Below, piece after piece: positions 1-8,122 of a stretch of DNA of 64,000 nucleotides. The stretch comes from Paenibacillus sp. JDR-2 (lineage in GTDB: Bacteria; Bacillota; Bacilli; Paenibacillales; Paenibacillaceae), in assembly GCF_000023585.1 (NCBI RefSeq), contig NC_012914.1:1622501-1686500 (forward strand), in the 5' to 3' direction. The notes beneath the pieces are model-generated. The model did not search any database. It was given only the letters and a program-made list of their open reading frames with translations, and was not told the DNA's origin. The position numbers were made by a program, and so were the translations under genes. Every line of letters starts with the position of its first letter. Within the stretch, counting starts at the first letter, position 1.

Positions 1-20
1 TGACACAAACAAAGGAATGA

Positions 21-1202
21 ATGCATATGGAGAGAAGCCAAATGAATGAAGGGCTGCACACCAAAGCAGCGCATGACGAAGTGGACACGAAGCATTATGG
101 CGCCGTCACTATTCCGATTTATCAAAATAGTCTGTTTGCGTTCGAAAACCATGAGTCATTCGATCATGCTATGAAGGACGTATTGGCCGCTACCGTCTAT
201 TCCCGGGGCAATAATCCAACGGTGCAATATTTGGAAAGCAAAATCGCGGAATTGGAAGAGGCGGATCGGGCGCGCTGCTTCGCGTCTGGGATGGCCGCTA
301 TAGCCGGCTCCTTGCATGCCTTATTGCGATCGGGCGACCATGTCATCTGCGTTAATCAAGCTTATGGTCCAACAAGGCAGTTCCTGGACGAATTATCCGA
401 CCGGTACAGGGTTGAAGTTACCTACGTCGACGGCTGTCTGTTATCGGACTTCGAAGACCAGTTACGGCCACAAACGCGACTGATCTATCTGGAGAGTCCG
501 ACATCGGGATTGTTCCAGCTGCAGGATTTGGAGGGAATCGCGGCGCTTGCGAAACGCGCTGGCGTTCTTACGATGATTGACGGCAGCTGGGCGACGCCAT
601 GCTTCCAGCGTCCGCTGACATGGGGAATAGATCTTGTGCTTCACTCAATGACCAAATATTTCTCAGGCCATAGCGATTGCTTGGGAGGCGTCGTGGCCGG
701 ACGAGCGGACCTGATCGATGAAATAGCAAACAAAGGGTATATGCTGTTTGGGGGCGTTATGACTCCGCATACGGCTTCCCTCATGATACGGGGGCTGCGA
801 ACGCTGCCGCTCAGGATGGAAAGACATCATAGCAGCGGCTTGATGCTCGCCGAATACATGGAGAAACATCCGCTCGTGAACCGGGTGAATCATCCCGGCT
901 TGCCTTCGCATCCGCAGCATGCTCTTGCGTGTAGGCAATTAGACGGGTTTGGCAGTCTATTTTCCTTCGAGACTCAGTTGCCGGTAGAGCAGCTGAAGAA
1001 ATGGGCTGACGCCTTGCATTATTTCCGGATTGGTGTCAGCTGGGGCGGCTTCGAGAGTCTGGTAACGGTTGGTCAAACGCCGGGGAGCCGTAATTTGGCG
1101 GGGAATAACCCTTCAGTAGCCCGATTGTACATCGGTCTGGAGGATCCGCAAACGCTGATCGGGGATATCGAGCAGGCTTGGAGTCAAGTCGTCGGAACGT
1201 AA
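21..1202 (+). CDS. Cys/Met metabolism PLP-dependent enzyme (cystathionine gamma-synthase/lyase family)
   Basis: This 393-residue fold-type I PLP enzyme has the usual length for cystathionine gamma-synthase, beta- or gamma-lyase and methionine gamma-lyase. The segment SMTKYFSGHSD near residue 215 holds the PLP lysine. ASGMAAI near residue 90 and YLESPTSG near residue 157 are also typical of the family. These enzymes make or break thioether bonds in cysteine and methionine metabolism. The exact reaction cannot be told from sequence reading. A weak AAAGGA at 11-16 could serve an ATG at 21 or at 27, and ATG 42 is also possible. A strong terminator follows, so the gene ends its transcription unit. 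Its upstream partner, if any, lies outside the window. Confidence 0.85.
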   Translation: MHMERSQMNEGLHTKAAHDEVDTKHYGAVTIPIYQNSLFAFENHESFDHAMKDVLAATVYSRGNNPTVQYLESKIAELEEADRARCFASGMAAIAGSLHALLRSGDHVICVNQAYGPTRQFLDELSDRYRVEVTYVDGCLLSDFEDQLRPQTRLIYLESPTSGLFQLQDLEGIAALAKRAGVLTMIDGSWATPCFQRPLTWGIDLVLHSMTKYFSGHSDCLGGVVAGRADLIDEIANKGYMLFGGVMTPHTASLMIRGLRTLPLRMERHHSSGLMLAEYMEKHPLVNRVNHPGLPSHPQHALACRQLDGFGSLFSFETQLPVEQLKKWADALHYFRIGVSWGGFESLVTVGQTPGSRNLAGNNPSVARLYIGLEDPQTLIGDIEQAWSQVVGT

Positions 1203-1236
1203 CGTACAGCTAATTATAGGGATCTGCAGGATACAG

Positions 1237-1259
1237 CCCGCCGAAAGGCGGGTTTTTTT
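1237..1259 (+). terminator. Intrinsic terminator after the PLP lyase gene
   Basis: A 6-bp GC stem (CCCGCC, GAAA loop, GGCGGG) is followed directly by seven T residues. Confidence 0.9.
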
Positions 1260-1327
1260 GCTAACACGGGGGCATGTGTTATTTTAAATAAGTAGTCACT
1301 TAAGTCTATTTAAGGAGAATGGATGAA

Positions 1328-1729
1328 ATGAAATCGTCACTGCCAATCATTGTTCGCTCAACGGAAATTGACGTCAACGGCCATGTCAACAACGCAAAAT
1401 ACCTGGAATATTTCGAATGGGGGCGCGAGGAATGGTACGAGTTATGCGGGCTTTCGTATGAAACCTTCGCCAACATGAATATACAAACGGTTACCGTAAA
1501 CATCAACGTCAACTATAGAAGCGAGTGCAGGCAAGGCGACGAATTAACGGTCACCTGCCAGCCTGAACGAATAGGGAATTCCAGCTACGTTCTGAAGCAG
1601 GAGATTAAGGACGAGCGCGGCGAAGTGCGGGCCGATGCCTTGGTTACGAGCGTAACGATGGATCAATCAACCCGCAAAAGCCGCGTAGTCCCCGATGAGC
1701 TGAGGAAGTTTTTCAAATCTCAGGAATAA
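1328..1729 (+). CDS. Acyl-CoA thioesterase, hotdog fold (4HBT/YbgC-like)
   Basis: About 133 residues, the length of a single hotdog-fold thioesterase. The motif DVNGHVNNAKYLEYFEWGRE near residues 16-34 is the classic 4HBT active-site region, in which the Asp and the HVNN segment bind and hydrolyse the thioester. Such proteins cleave short- or medium-chain acyl-CoA in the cytoplasm. The start is set at ATG 1328 because AAGGAG at 1312-1317 lies 10 nt upstream. The earlier in-frame ATG at 1319 would be only 1 nt from it. The 3' end overlaps the convergent aminotransferase gene by 10 bp, so read-through from either side would give antisense RNA. The substrate is unknown. Confidence 0.85.
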   Translation: MKSSLPIIVRSTEIDVNGHVNNAKYLEYFEWGREEWYELCGLSYETFANMNIQTVTVNINVNYRSECRQGDELTVTCQPERIGNSSYVLKQEIKDERGEVRADALVTSVTMDQSTRKSRVVPDELRKFFKSQE

Positions 1730-2946
1730 ACGGCCTCATTAATCAGACCGCAGGCTTCCAGTACGCCCGTCAGGATCTCAATCATCTTCTCTACATCCTC
1801 GGCCGTTACGATAAGCGGCGGCATTAAGCGGATCGTGCGCGCATTTGGCGCGTTAACAAGCAGACCGTTGTTCAAACATTCCTCGGCAAGGGCTGGGGCA
1901 GCTCCCTCAGGTACGTCGAAAGCAAGCAGCAGACCTTTGCCGCGGACTTGACTGACAGCATAATTCTTAGCCAGTCCGGTTAGCTTCTCTTGAATAAAAG
2001 CCCCCTGTTTTGCCGCATTGTCCGCTAGTCCCAGCTGCAGGATTTCGCTGACAACCGCATGGCCGGCCGCCATGCCTAGCGGCGCCGCGCTATAGGTGCC
2101 GCCCTGATCCCCCGGCGCAAACAGATCGTATTGCTCCGTAGTCAGCATCGCCGATAGCGGGAATCCTCCGGCAATTCCTTTTGCGAGCGTCATCACGTCC
2201 GGCTTCACGCCGTAATGCTCATACGCAAACAGCTTGCCGGTTCTTCCGAGGCCGGTTTGTACTTCGTCGAAAATCAGCATAATGTTGTATACGTCGCAGG
2301 CTTTGCGCAAGGCTTGCAAATAAGGAGCATCCACCGAGTGGACGCCGCTTTCGCCTTGTACAAGCTCAAGCATAATCGCGCAGGTTTTATCGCTGATCGC
2401 GGCAAAGCAGGCGTCGAAATCATTAATCGGCACATGCTTGAAGCCTGGGACCTTAGGCTCGAATAAATTCTCGAAAGCCGGTTTGCCGGTTGCGGACATC
2501 GTTGCCAGCGTTCTGCCATGGAAGCTGTTCGTCAACGTAATAATCTCGTAAGCGCCGTTCAGATGGAGGGCGCCGTGCTTCCGGGCAAGCTTAATTGCGC
2601 TCTCGTTTGCCTCGGCGCCGCTGCTTGCGAAGAAGACTTTGTCAAAGCCCGAAATCTCCGTCAGGAGGCTCGCAAACTCAATCATGGGCTTGTTATAGAA
2701 ACCCGGACTTGCATGCACGAGCTGTCCGCTTTGATGAGCGAGAGCCTCTTGCAATACGGCAGGGGAGTGACCAAGACTCGTCACGGCCCACCCCCCAATA
2801 AAGTCCAGATAGGCTTTATCTTCGGTATCCCACATATACATGCCTTCCCCGCGGGTCATGACTACTTCAGGACGATTAGCTGTATATAGAAGCGATTGCT
2901 TGGCGGACGCGAGCAGGCTGTCGGTTGTTCTCGTTATCGATTGCAT
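1720..2946 (-). CDS. argD: Acetylornithine/ornithine-type aminotransferase (class III), ARG-box controlled
   Basis: A 408-residue class III PLP aminotransferase. Family marks are SSGAEANESAIKLAR (cofactor phosphate binding), NSFHGRTLA, DEVQTGLGRTG and the PLP lysine in TLAKGIAGGFPLSAML. Acetylornithine aminotransferase (ArgD) transfers the delta-amino group in arginine synthesis. Ornithine aminotransferase (RocD) is closely related and runs the catabolic direction. The start is ATG 2946 because GGAGG lies 11 nt upstream. The ATG at 2973 has no ribosome binding site. Two ARG-box-like palindromes sit 32-65 bp upstream, which supports an arginine-linked role. It does not lie in an arg operon here, so a second paralogue elsewhere is possible. 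Confidence 0.75.
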   Translation of the reverse strand: MQSITRTTDSLLASAKQSLLYTANRPEVVMTRGEGMYMWDTEDKAYLDFIGGWAVTSLGHSPAVLQEALAHQSGQLVHASPGFYNKPMIEFASLLTEISGFDKVFFASSGAEANESAIKLARKHGALHLNGAYEIITLTNSFHGRTLATMSATGKPAFENLFEPKVPGFKHVPINDFDACFAAISDKTCAIMLELVQGESGVHSVDAPYLQALRKACDVYNIMLIFDEVQTGLGRTGKLFAYEHYGVKPDVMTLAKGIAGGFPLSAMLTTEQYDLFAPGDQGGTYSAAPLGMAAGHAVVSEILQLGLADNAAKQGAFIQEKLTGLAKNYAVSQVRGKGLLLAFDVPEGAAPALAEECLNNGLLVNAPNARTIRLMPPLIVTAEDVEKMIEILTGVLEACGLINEAVYS

Positions 2947-2977
2947 GAATGATCGAACCTCCATCTCTAACATGATG

Positions 2978-3011
2978 TGAATTAATATACAGGATAATGT
3001 ATATTAATTCA
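2978..3011 (-). promoter_or_regulatory. Two ARG-box-like operators upstream of argD
   Basis: TGAATTAATATACA (2978-2991) and TGTATATTAATTCA (2998-3011) each match the ArgR/AhrC half-site pattern TGnATWWWWATnCA. They are exact reverse complements of one another. Their centres are 20 bp apart, about two helical turns, as expected for a hexameric arginine repressor. Confidence 0.7.
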
Positions 3012-3068
3012 ATATCCGAACGAGCAATTTGCTAAAAGAATATTTTTACTGTTTTTCAGGAATGGGAA

Positions 3069-3098
3069 GAGGCCATCCCGCAAAGGCAGGATGGCCTC
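3069..3098 (-). terminator. Hairpin between ktrB and argD
   Basis: A perfect 10-bp stem (GAGGCCATCC/GGATGGCCTC) with a 10-nt loop lies just after the potassium transporter stop codon on the minus strand. No good T-tract follows, so termination may be partial. Confidence 0.55.
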
Positions 3099-3108
3099 AA
3101 GATTTCCT

Positions 3109-4452
3109 TTAACCGATTGTAATTTTTCCTTTCGGATGCCGGTAAAGCTCTTTTGATTGATTCGGAACCAGGGTATAAGCAAGGGTGAGCGGTCCCATCC
3201 TTCCCATAAACATCACGATAATAATTAAAATTTTTCCGATCCCGGTCAAATGCGGGGTTAAACCCATTGATAAGCCCGTCGTTCCGAAGGCGGAGGTAAC
3301 CTCGAACATAACCGTCAGGAAATCCGTTTCTTCCGTAGCGGACAGAATCATCGTGAATAAGACGATGGTAGCAACGGAAACCGCCGTAATCGTCAGAGCT
3401 TTATGTACCCGGTCTTTTGCCAATCGGCGCTTGAAGAAGACGACATCTTCTTTCCCGCGGATCATGGCAATAACGGCTCCGATCAGAATCGCGAATGTCG
3501 TGACCTTGATGCCGCCGCCTGCGGATCCCGGGGAAGCTCCGATAAACATCAGAATAATAAGCAGGAATTGGCTCGCATTGCGCATGTCGGCGATATTAAG
3601 CGTGTTCGCGCCGCCGGAGCGCGGCGAGATCGACTGGAACAAGGAGCTGTACAGCTTGCCCGCAAAGCTAAGCGGCTCCAGCGTATTCGTATATTCGAAT
3701 ATAAAGAGGAGAACCGCTCCTCCCAAGAACAAGAGGCCGGACGTATACAGCACAACCTTGGAGTGAAGCGACAGCTTGCGTATTTTCGGATAGTCAATCA
3801 CTTCGGCCAGTACGATAAAACCGATTCCGCCAAGAAAAATAAGCAGCATTAGTACCGCGTTAATAATCGGATCGTCGACATGGTTGGTAAAGCTGTTAAA
3901 TGGACCGTGAATCGGTCCCATTATATCGAGGCCGGCATTCGTGAACATGGATACGCTGTGGAAGACGCCGTAATACAAGGCTTTGTCAAACGGCATCATG
4001 GCCGACCAGCGCAAGGTCAGGAGCAGGGCGCCGACAAATTCGATCGTAAAGGCGTAGATCAGAACGCGGCGGATAAAACGGACAATCCCTTCAAGCGAGG
4101 TATGGCTCATCGATTCCTGCAGCCACAGCCGTTCCCGGAGCGAGATCCGTTTGCGGAAGGCGAGGGCGAATAAGGTGGCCATCGTCATAAAGCCAAGTCC
4201 GCCAACCTGCATCAGCATCAGGATTACGAGCTCGCCGAAGGTAGAGAAATGCGTCCCGGTATCGACTACGACAAGACCGGTTACGCAGGCCGCCGTTGTG
4301 GCGGTAAAGAAGGCATCGATAAAAGGCGTATGCATGCCGTCTTCCGAAGCGTAGGGCAGTGAAAGCAGGATGGAGCCGATCAGAATAATAACAATAAAGC
4401 CTGCGGTCAGAATTTGCGGCGGACTGATTTTGGTTAGCATGGAATTCTTCAA
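3109..4452 (-). CDS. Potassium uptake channel subunit, KtrB/TrkH family
   Basis: A polytopic membrane protein of about 447 residues with the four-fold M1-P-M2 layout of KtrB/TrkH/HKT transporters. The first selectivity loop is visible as ATTAACVTGLVVVDTG. Later loops include FTNAGLDIMGP and TSAFGTTGLSMG. KtrB normally forms a sodium-dependent potassium importer with the cytosolic RCK protein KtrA, which is not in this window. The start is uncertain. AAAGGTG lies about 9 nt before TTG 4452 and directly abuts GTG 4464, so TTG 4452 fits the ribosome binding site best. ATG 4440 is a third option. The gene is transcribed alone and is divergent from the DUF445 gene. Confidence 0.88.
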   Translation of the reverse strand: MKNSMLTKISPPQILTAGFIVIILIGSILLSLPYASEDGMHTPFIDAFFTATTAACVTGLVVVDTGTHFSTFGELVILMLMQVGGLGFMTMATLFALAFRKRISLRERLWLQESMSHTSLEGIVRFIRRVLIYAFTIEFVGALLLTLRWSAMMPFDKALYYGVFHSVSMFTNAGLDIMGPIHGPFNSFTNHVDDPIINAVLMLLIFLGGIGFIVLAEVIDYPKIRKLSLHSKVVLYTSGLLFLGGAVLLFIFEYTNTLEPLSFAGKLYSSLFQSISPRSGGANTLNIADMRNASQFLLIILMFIGASPGSAGGGIKVTTFAILIGAVIAMIRGKEDVVFFKRRLAKDRVHKALTITAVSVATIVLFTMILSATEETDFLTVMFEVTSAFGTTGLSMGLTPHLTGIGKILIIIVMFMGRMGPLTLAYTLVPNQSKELYRHPKGKITIG

Positions 4453-4516
4453 GCCGTGTATCACCTTTCATGGAAGACTAGGACTTATGCGAAAATTCTA
4501 AGTTCCTAACGTTATC

Positions 4517-4525
4517 TGGTATAAT
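4517..4525 (+). promoter_or_regulatory. Extended -10 promoter for the DUF445 gene
   Basis: TGGTATAAT is a perfect extended -10 element 38 nt before the start codon at 4564. No convincing -35 is visible, which is acceptable for extended -10 promoters. Confidence 0.6.
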
Positions 4526-4563
4526 TAGTATAAAGCAAACGGTACAGGAGGACTACAGCTACT

Positions 4564-5799
4564 ATGAAATCAAGATACATCGCGAGTTTGTCATTGGCCA
4601 TTATGTTTATCGGCTTTATCGTAACCAGGCTGTGGCTGCCGGACAATTGGTGGACACGGCTCCTCGAGAGCGGCTTTGAAGCGGGTCTTGTCGGGGGAAT
4701 TGCGGATTGGTTTGCGGTTACGGCTTTGTTCCGTCATCCGTTCGGCATCCCGATTCCGCATACATCCCTGCTGCTGAAGAACAGGGACAAAATCGTCAAT
4801 TCTCTTATATCGGCGATGGAAAACGAGCTGTTGAACAAGGAAAGCATCAGCAAAAAGCTGAAGGAGCTGAAGCTGTTCAAAGGATTGGCCTCGGGCCTTA
4901 CCGGACTGGTCGGCAAGCGTAAATTACGGGTTGGGGTCCTTCGGTTTGCCCAGTCCTCGCTTGAACAGGTTCCGTTAGAGAAGCTGAGCGCAAAGATTCA
5001 GGAGCTCGCCGTGGATTATATCCGCAAGCAGGATATCGTTCCGATCGTAGACAAGCTGACCGACAAATTCGTCTATGACGGCTGGGACGAAAAGGCTCTG
5101 GATTTTGTCCTGGTGCAAGGACAGGAATGGGTGAAGAAGCGGGAGACCGAGCAATTCTTCGGAAGACTGGCGCACAGCAAGATGGAAGAATTGCAGGTAG
5201 GCGGCTTTATGGGCTTTGCCGTACAAGCTTTTGTTGGCTTTATGAGTCCGGAGAAGCTGGGACCTATCATTCAAGGTATGCTGCTCTCGAGTATTAAGGA
5301 GCTTAGCACGCCGGGCAATCCGAACAGGCAGAAACTGCTGGATGAATTGAAAAAGCATGCTTTGGCCCTGTCTTCCAATGAGGAGCTGATGGCCCGCTTG
5401 AAGGCTGGACTGGAATCCGGCGCGGAGAGCGTTGGAATAGAACGGTTTATCCATCTTCGTCTGGAAGAGCTCCGCCAACTGCTGCTCGATAAGCTGGAGG
5501 AGGAATGCCTGAACGGGGGACGCATACTCGTTAAAGCCTTCCGCTTCCTGGTAGAGCAAGCGAAGAGCAGGGAAGAGGTGATCAATCGCTGGGAGCAGTC
5601 CATTCTCGCTTATTTGGTCAGCTGGATTGAGAAGAACCATTACCGGATTGGCGTGCTTGTCCGGGATAATGTCAACCAAATGGATGATCAGGCGCTTGTT
5701 CAGATGCTGGAACAGAAGATCGGCAAAGACCTGCAATGGATCAGGGTGAACGGCGCGGTATGCGGCTTTATCGTCGGCATCATCCTTTCCTTCTTTTAA
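4564..5799 (+). CDS. DUF445 family membrane-anchored protein (YheB-like)
   Basis: 411 residues with one hydrophobic segment near the N-terminus (about 8-24) and another at the extreme C-terminus (about 394-411). The long soluble middle is rich in charged helices. This two-anchor layout and the GLVGGIADWFAVTALFRHP segment near residues 42-61 are typical of DUF445 (Bacillus YheB). The biochemical function is not established. An extended -10 promoter and AGGAG precede the ATG. The ABC transporter pair starts 26 bp downstream in the same direction, so the three may be co-transcribed. Confidence 0.85.
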   Translation: MKSRYIASLSLAIMFIGFIVTRLWLPDNWWTRLLESGFEAGLVGGIADWFAVTALFRHPFGIPIPHTSLLLKNRDKIVNSLISAMENELLNKESISKKLKELKLFKGLASGLTGLVGKRKLRVGVLRFAQSSLEQVPLEKLSAKIQELAVDYIRKQDIVPIVDKLTDKFVYDGWDEKALDFVLVQGQEWVKKRETEQFFGRLAHSKMEELQVGGFMGFAVQAFVGFMSPEKLGPIIQGMLLSSIKELSTPGNPNRQKLLDELKKHALALSSNEELMARLKAGLESGAESVGIERFIHLRLEELRQLLLDKLEEECLNGGRILVKAFRFLVEQAKSREEVINRWEQSILAYLVSWIEKNHYRIGVLVRDNVNQMDDQALVQMLEQKIGKDLQWIRVNGAVCGFIVGIILSFF

Positions 5800-5825
5800 A
5801 CCGGGCTGTATTGGAGGATGAATAG

Positions 5826-6584
5826 GTGACCGTATTGCAGGTAGATGAAATGGCAAAATCAAAATTCGATAATCGCGATGAATGGCTGTTCAGCGGCGTT
5901 ACGGCAGAGGTTCGTCCGGAAGACCGGATTGTTCTGCTTGGAGGCTCCGGCCAAGGGAAAAGCACGCTGCTTCGCATCCTTTCGCTGCTGGAGCCTTTTG
6001 ATAACGGCGCTCTTCGTCTGGATGGGCAGACAACTACGGAATGCAAGCCGCAAAGCTGGCGCAAAAAGGTTACCTACGTAGCCCAGAAGCCGGTCATGCG
6101 AAGCGGCACGGTTGCTTACAATCTCCGTACGGTCAGCGAGCTTCATAACAAGCCTTTTGAAGAAGAACTGGCCCGCCGCTATATGGAAGCTGTTGGTCTC
6201 GGACAAATGGATTGGGACAAGCAGGCTTTGGATCTTTCGGGCGGGGAGCAGCAGCGGCTTGCGCTTGTCCGTTCCCTGCTGCTTCATCCCGAGCTGCTGC
6301 TGCTTGATGAAATTACATCCTCGCTTGATCCCGCAAGCAAGAGAAGCGTCGAGAAGCTTCTTATGGGTTGGGTATCCCGGCGGGCCGACGGATTGGAGCG
6401 AGCATACCTATGGATCACGCATGATTTGGATCAGGCACGCTTGATCAGCAATCAGGTCTGGTTTATGGCAGAGGGAAGCTTGCTCGAGAGAAGCGCAACA
6501 GAGATGTTTTTCGGAAATCCGGCTACGGAACAGGCGAGACTGTTTATTCGCAGCATGCAAGGCGCAAAGGGGGAAGAGCCATGA
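5826..6584 (+). CDS. ABC transporter ATP-binding protein, FetA/YbbL-like
   Basis: A 252-residue ABC ATPase with Walker A GGSGQGKST (about 39-47), Q-loop AQKP, signature LSGGEQQR, Walker B LLLLDEITSSLD and an H-loop in ITHDL. It energises the downstream permease, whose family marks the pair as FetAB (YbbL/YbbM), a putative iron or metal exporter in Escherichia coli. The start is GTG 5826, with GGAGG 8 nt upstream. The gene overlaps the permease by 4 bp (ATGA), which points to translational coupling. Substrate assignment rests on family only. Confidence 0.85.
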   Translation: MTVLQVDEMAKSKFDNRDEWLFSGVTAEVRPEDRIVLLGGSGQGKSTLLRILSLLEPFDNGALRLDGQTTTECKPQSWRKKVTYVAQKPVMRSGTVAYNLRTVSELHNKPFEEELARRYMEAVGLGQMDWDKQALDLSGGEQQRLALVRSLLLHPELLLLDEITSSLDPASKRSVEKLLMGWVSRRADGLERAYLWITHDLDQARLISNQVWFMAEGSLLERSATEMFFGNPATEQARLFIRSMQGAKGEEP

Positions 6585-7345
6585 ACAACATTGCCCTCTT
6601 ATGCACCTTATGTTTTGTTGCGGTCGCGGCCTTAATCTCCATGAAACAGAAGCTTGGGCTGGAGAGGGAAATTCTGATTGGCACGATACGTTCGGCGGTT
6701 CAACTGCTGTTTATCGGCTACGTTCTTCATTTCGTTTTCGAAACAAGCCACCCGGCTTTTATTATCATTATTATTGTATGCATGATTATGGTTGCCTCAT
6801 GGAATGCGGGAGCGAAGGCGAAGCATGTACGGGGGATCCGCAGCCGGATCGCTATTGCACTGGCCTGCACGGAAGGGGGAACGATGGCGATTCTGCTTGG
6901 TCTTGGCATTATAGAGCCAACACCGCAATATATCATTCCGGTCAGCGGTATTATTATTGGAAGCTCGATGATCGTATGCGGCTTGCTCTTGAACCAGATG
7001 AAGCGAGAGATGGAGACGGCTAGGGGAGAGATGGAGATGCTCCTTGCCCTTGGGGCAACGGAAAAGCAGGCGGTCCACGGTTCCTTGCGGCGCTCCGTCA
7101 GGGCCAGCATGATTCCGACATTAGACGGCATGAAGACGGTTGGACTGGTACAGCTGCCCGGCATGATGACAGGGATGATTGTGGCAGGAGCAGATCCGAT
7201 AGAAGCGGTACGCTATCAGATCCTCATTATGTTTGTACTGGCATCCTCCGCGGCAATGACGGCAATGGTGCTCAGCTTGATCAGTTATCGGTTATGGTTT
7301 ACGAAGGATGCCAGGCTGCTGCCTCTGCTTCCGGAAGATAAATAG
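6581..7345 (+). CDS. ABC transporter permease, FetB/YbbM-like (UPF0014)
   Basis: A 254-residue polytopic membrane protein with about seven hydrophobic segments. The motif ALGATEKQAV followed by RASMIPTLDGMKTVGLVQLPGMMTGMI near the middle is the signature of the FetB/YbbM (UPF0014) family and includes the cytoplasmic loop that contacts the ATPase. It starts inside the stop codon of the ATPase gene. Together they would form a small metal-export system. A bidirectional hairpin about 100 bp further on separates it from the convergent HxlR gene. Confidence 0.85.
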   Translation: MNNIALLCTLCFVAVAALISMKQKLGLEREILIGTIRSAVQLLFIGYVLHFVFETSHPAFIIIIIVCMIMVASWNAGAKAKHVRGIRSRIAIALACTEGGTMAILLGLGIIEPTPQYIIPVSGIIIGSSMIVCGLLLNQMKREMETARGEMEMLLALGATEKQAVHGSLRRSVRASMIPTLDGMKTVGLVQLPGMMTGMIVAGADPIEAVRYQILIMFVLASSAAMTAMVLSLISYRLWFTKDARLLPLLPEDK

Positions 7346-7445
7346 AGATATTCGGTTAGAAAAAGATTTTGTAAATTCTATTGAACATTGCGAACATGCG
7401 TTCTATAATTAAGGGGCGGTAATCATTATAGAATAAATAAAGAAA

Positions 7446-7476
7446 GCCTGCCTTTCCATATCGGAAAGACAAGCTT
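7446..7476. terminator. Bidirectional hairpin between fetB-like and hxlR genes
   Basis: GCCTGCCTTTCC pairs with GGAAAGACAAGC with two mismatched or wobble positions. A T-rich run follows on the minus strand (TTTCTTTATTTATT) and a short TTTT on the plus strand. It lies between convergent genes. Confidence 0.65.
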
Positions 7477-7491
7477 TTACCAAAACTTATT

Positions 7492-7827
7492 TTATTCAGA
7501 AAGGGCCGCCTGTCCCTCCAAGCTTATCCACTCTTGTGACCACTTCTCAATTTCCCTTACGACAGGCTCCAAGGCACGGCCTTTCTCCGTCAAGGAATAT
7601 TCGATGCGGACAGGAATTTCCGGATAAACAACGCGGGTGACGATTCCTTCATTTTCCAAATCCTTGAAACGTTCGGATAACAGCCTGCCGCTGATCGGAA
7701 GCGCGGCTTGAACAGCGCAGAAACGCTGCGGGCCGGCTAACAGCTGATAGATAATCAGGCCAATCCAACGTTTTCCAATGAGATCCATCCCTTTCTGCAC
7801 GCGCGGACAAAGGTCAGATTGCTCCAT
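7492..7827 (-). CDS. HxlR family winged-helix transcriptional regulator
   Basis: 111 residues covering a single HxlR (DUF24) winged-helix domain: CPRVQKGMDLIGKRW near the N-terminus, then FKDLENEGIV and VEYSLTEKGRAL-type wing motifs. Members such as HxlR, YodB and CatR often sense electrophiles, quinones or diamide through a conserved N-terminal cysteine. One cysteine (LCPRV) is present here. The start is ATG 7827, 6 nt after AGAGGTG. The alternative GTG 7836 overlaps that site. It is divergent from the GTP cyclohydrolase gene, and a perfect palindrome lies between them. Confidence 0.88.
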   Translation of the reverse strand: MEQSDLCPRVQKGMDLIGKRWIGLIIYQLLAGPQRFCAVQAALPISGRLLSERFKDLENEGIVTRVVYPEIPVRIEYSLTEKGRALEPVVREIEKWSQEWISLEGQAALSE

Positions 7828-7856
7828 AACGATCACCTCTGGTTCATTTCCATTTC

Positions 7857-7885
7857 ATTATAGTCACATTGTTAAATGAATACAA
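7857..7885 (-). promoter_or_regulatory. Promoter of the HxlR gene
   Basis: On the minus strand TTGTAT (7880-7885) and TATAAT (7857-7862) are separated by 17 bp. Confidence 0.6.
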
Positions 7886-7909
7886 GCAAACTTTTGTTAG
7901 GCTTGTAAC

Positions 7910-7938
7910 TTGACGTCACTTAATTATGAAATTATAAT
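7910..7938 (+). promoter_or_regulatory. Sigma-A promoter of the GTP cyclohydrolase II gene
   Basis: TTGACG (7910-7915) and TATAAT (7933-7938) are separated by 17 bp. The start site would fall at about 7945, leaving a leader of roughly 178 nt. Confidence 0.75.
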
Positions 7939-7940
7939 TA

Positions 7941-7955
7941 GTTACTATTAGTAAC
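7941..7955. promoter_or_regulatory. Putative HxlR operator
   Basis: The perfect palindrome GTTACTATTAGTAAC overlaps the predicted transcription start. It resembles the TACTnnnnAGTA-type sites known for HxlR/YodB-family repressors. A second inverted repeat, TAATTAT/ATAATTA, lies immediately upstream at 7921-7940. Confidence 0.6.
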
Positions 7956-8122
7956 GAATAAATCTGAAGAAGATATCTCACTCCGGCCTATATGGGCTAA
8001 TGTGAGGATGGACCAGCAGCCTGTTGCGCTATGGCATAATTCTCAATATACTGGTATCTACTGCAAGAATTTGGTCAATTATTCGTGGTTTATTATTCAG
8101 CTAAAAAGAAGGTGCGGTAAAC

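Noticed and set aside
4975..5862. A 295-codon open frame opposite the DUF445 gene
   Set aside because: It is antisense to a gene with clear family features and promoter. It shows no domain of its own.
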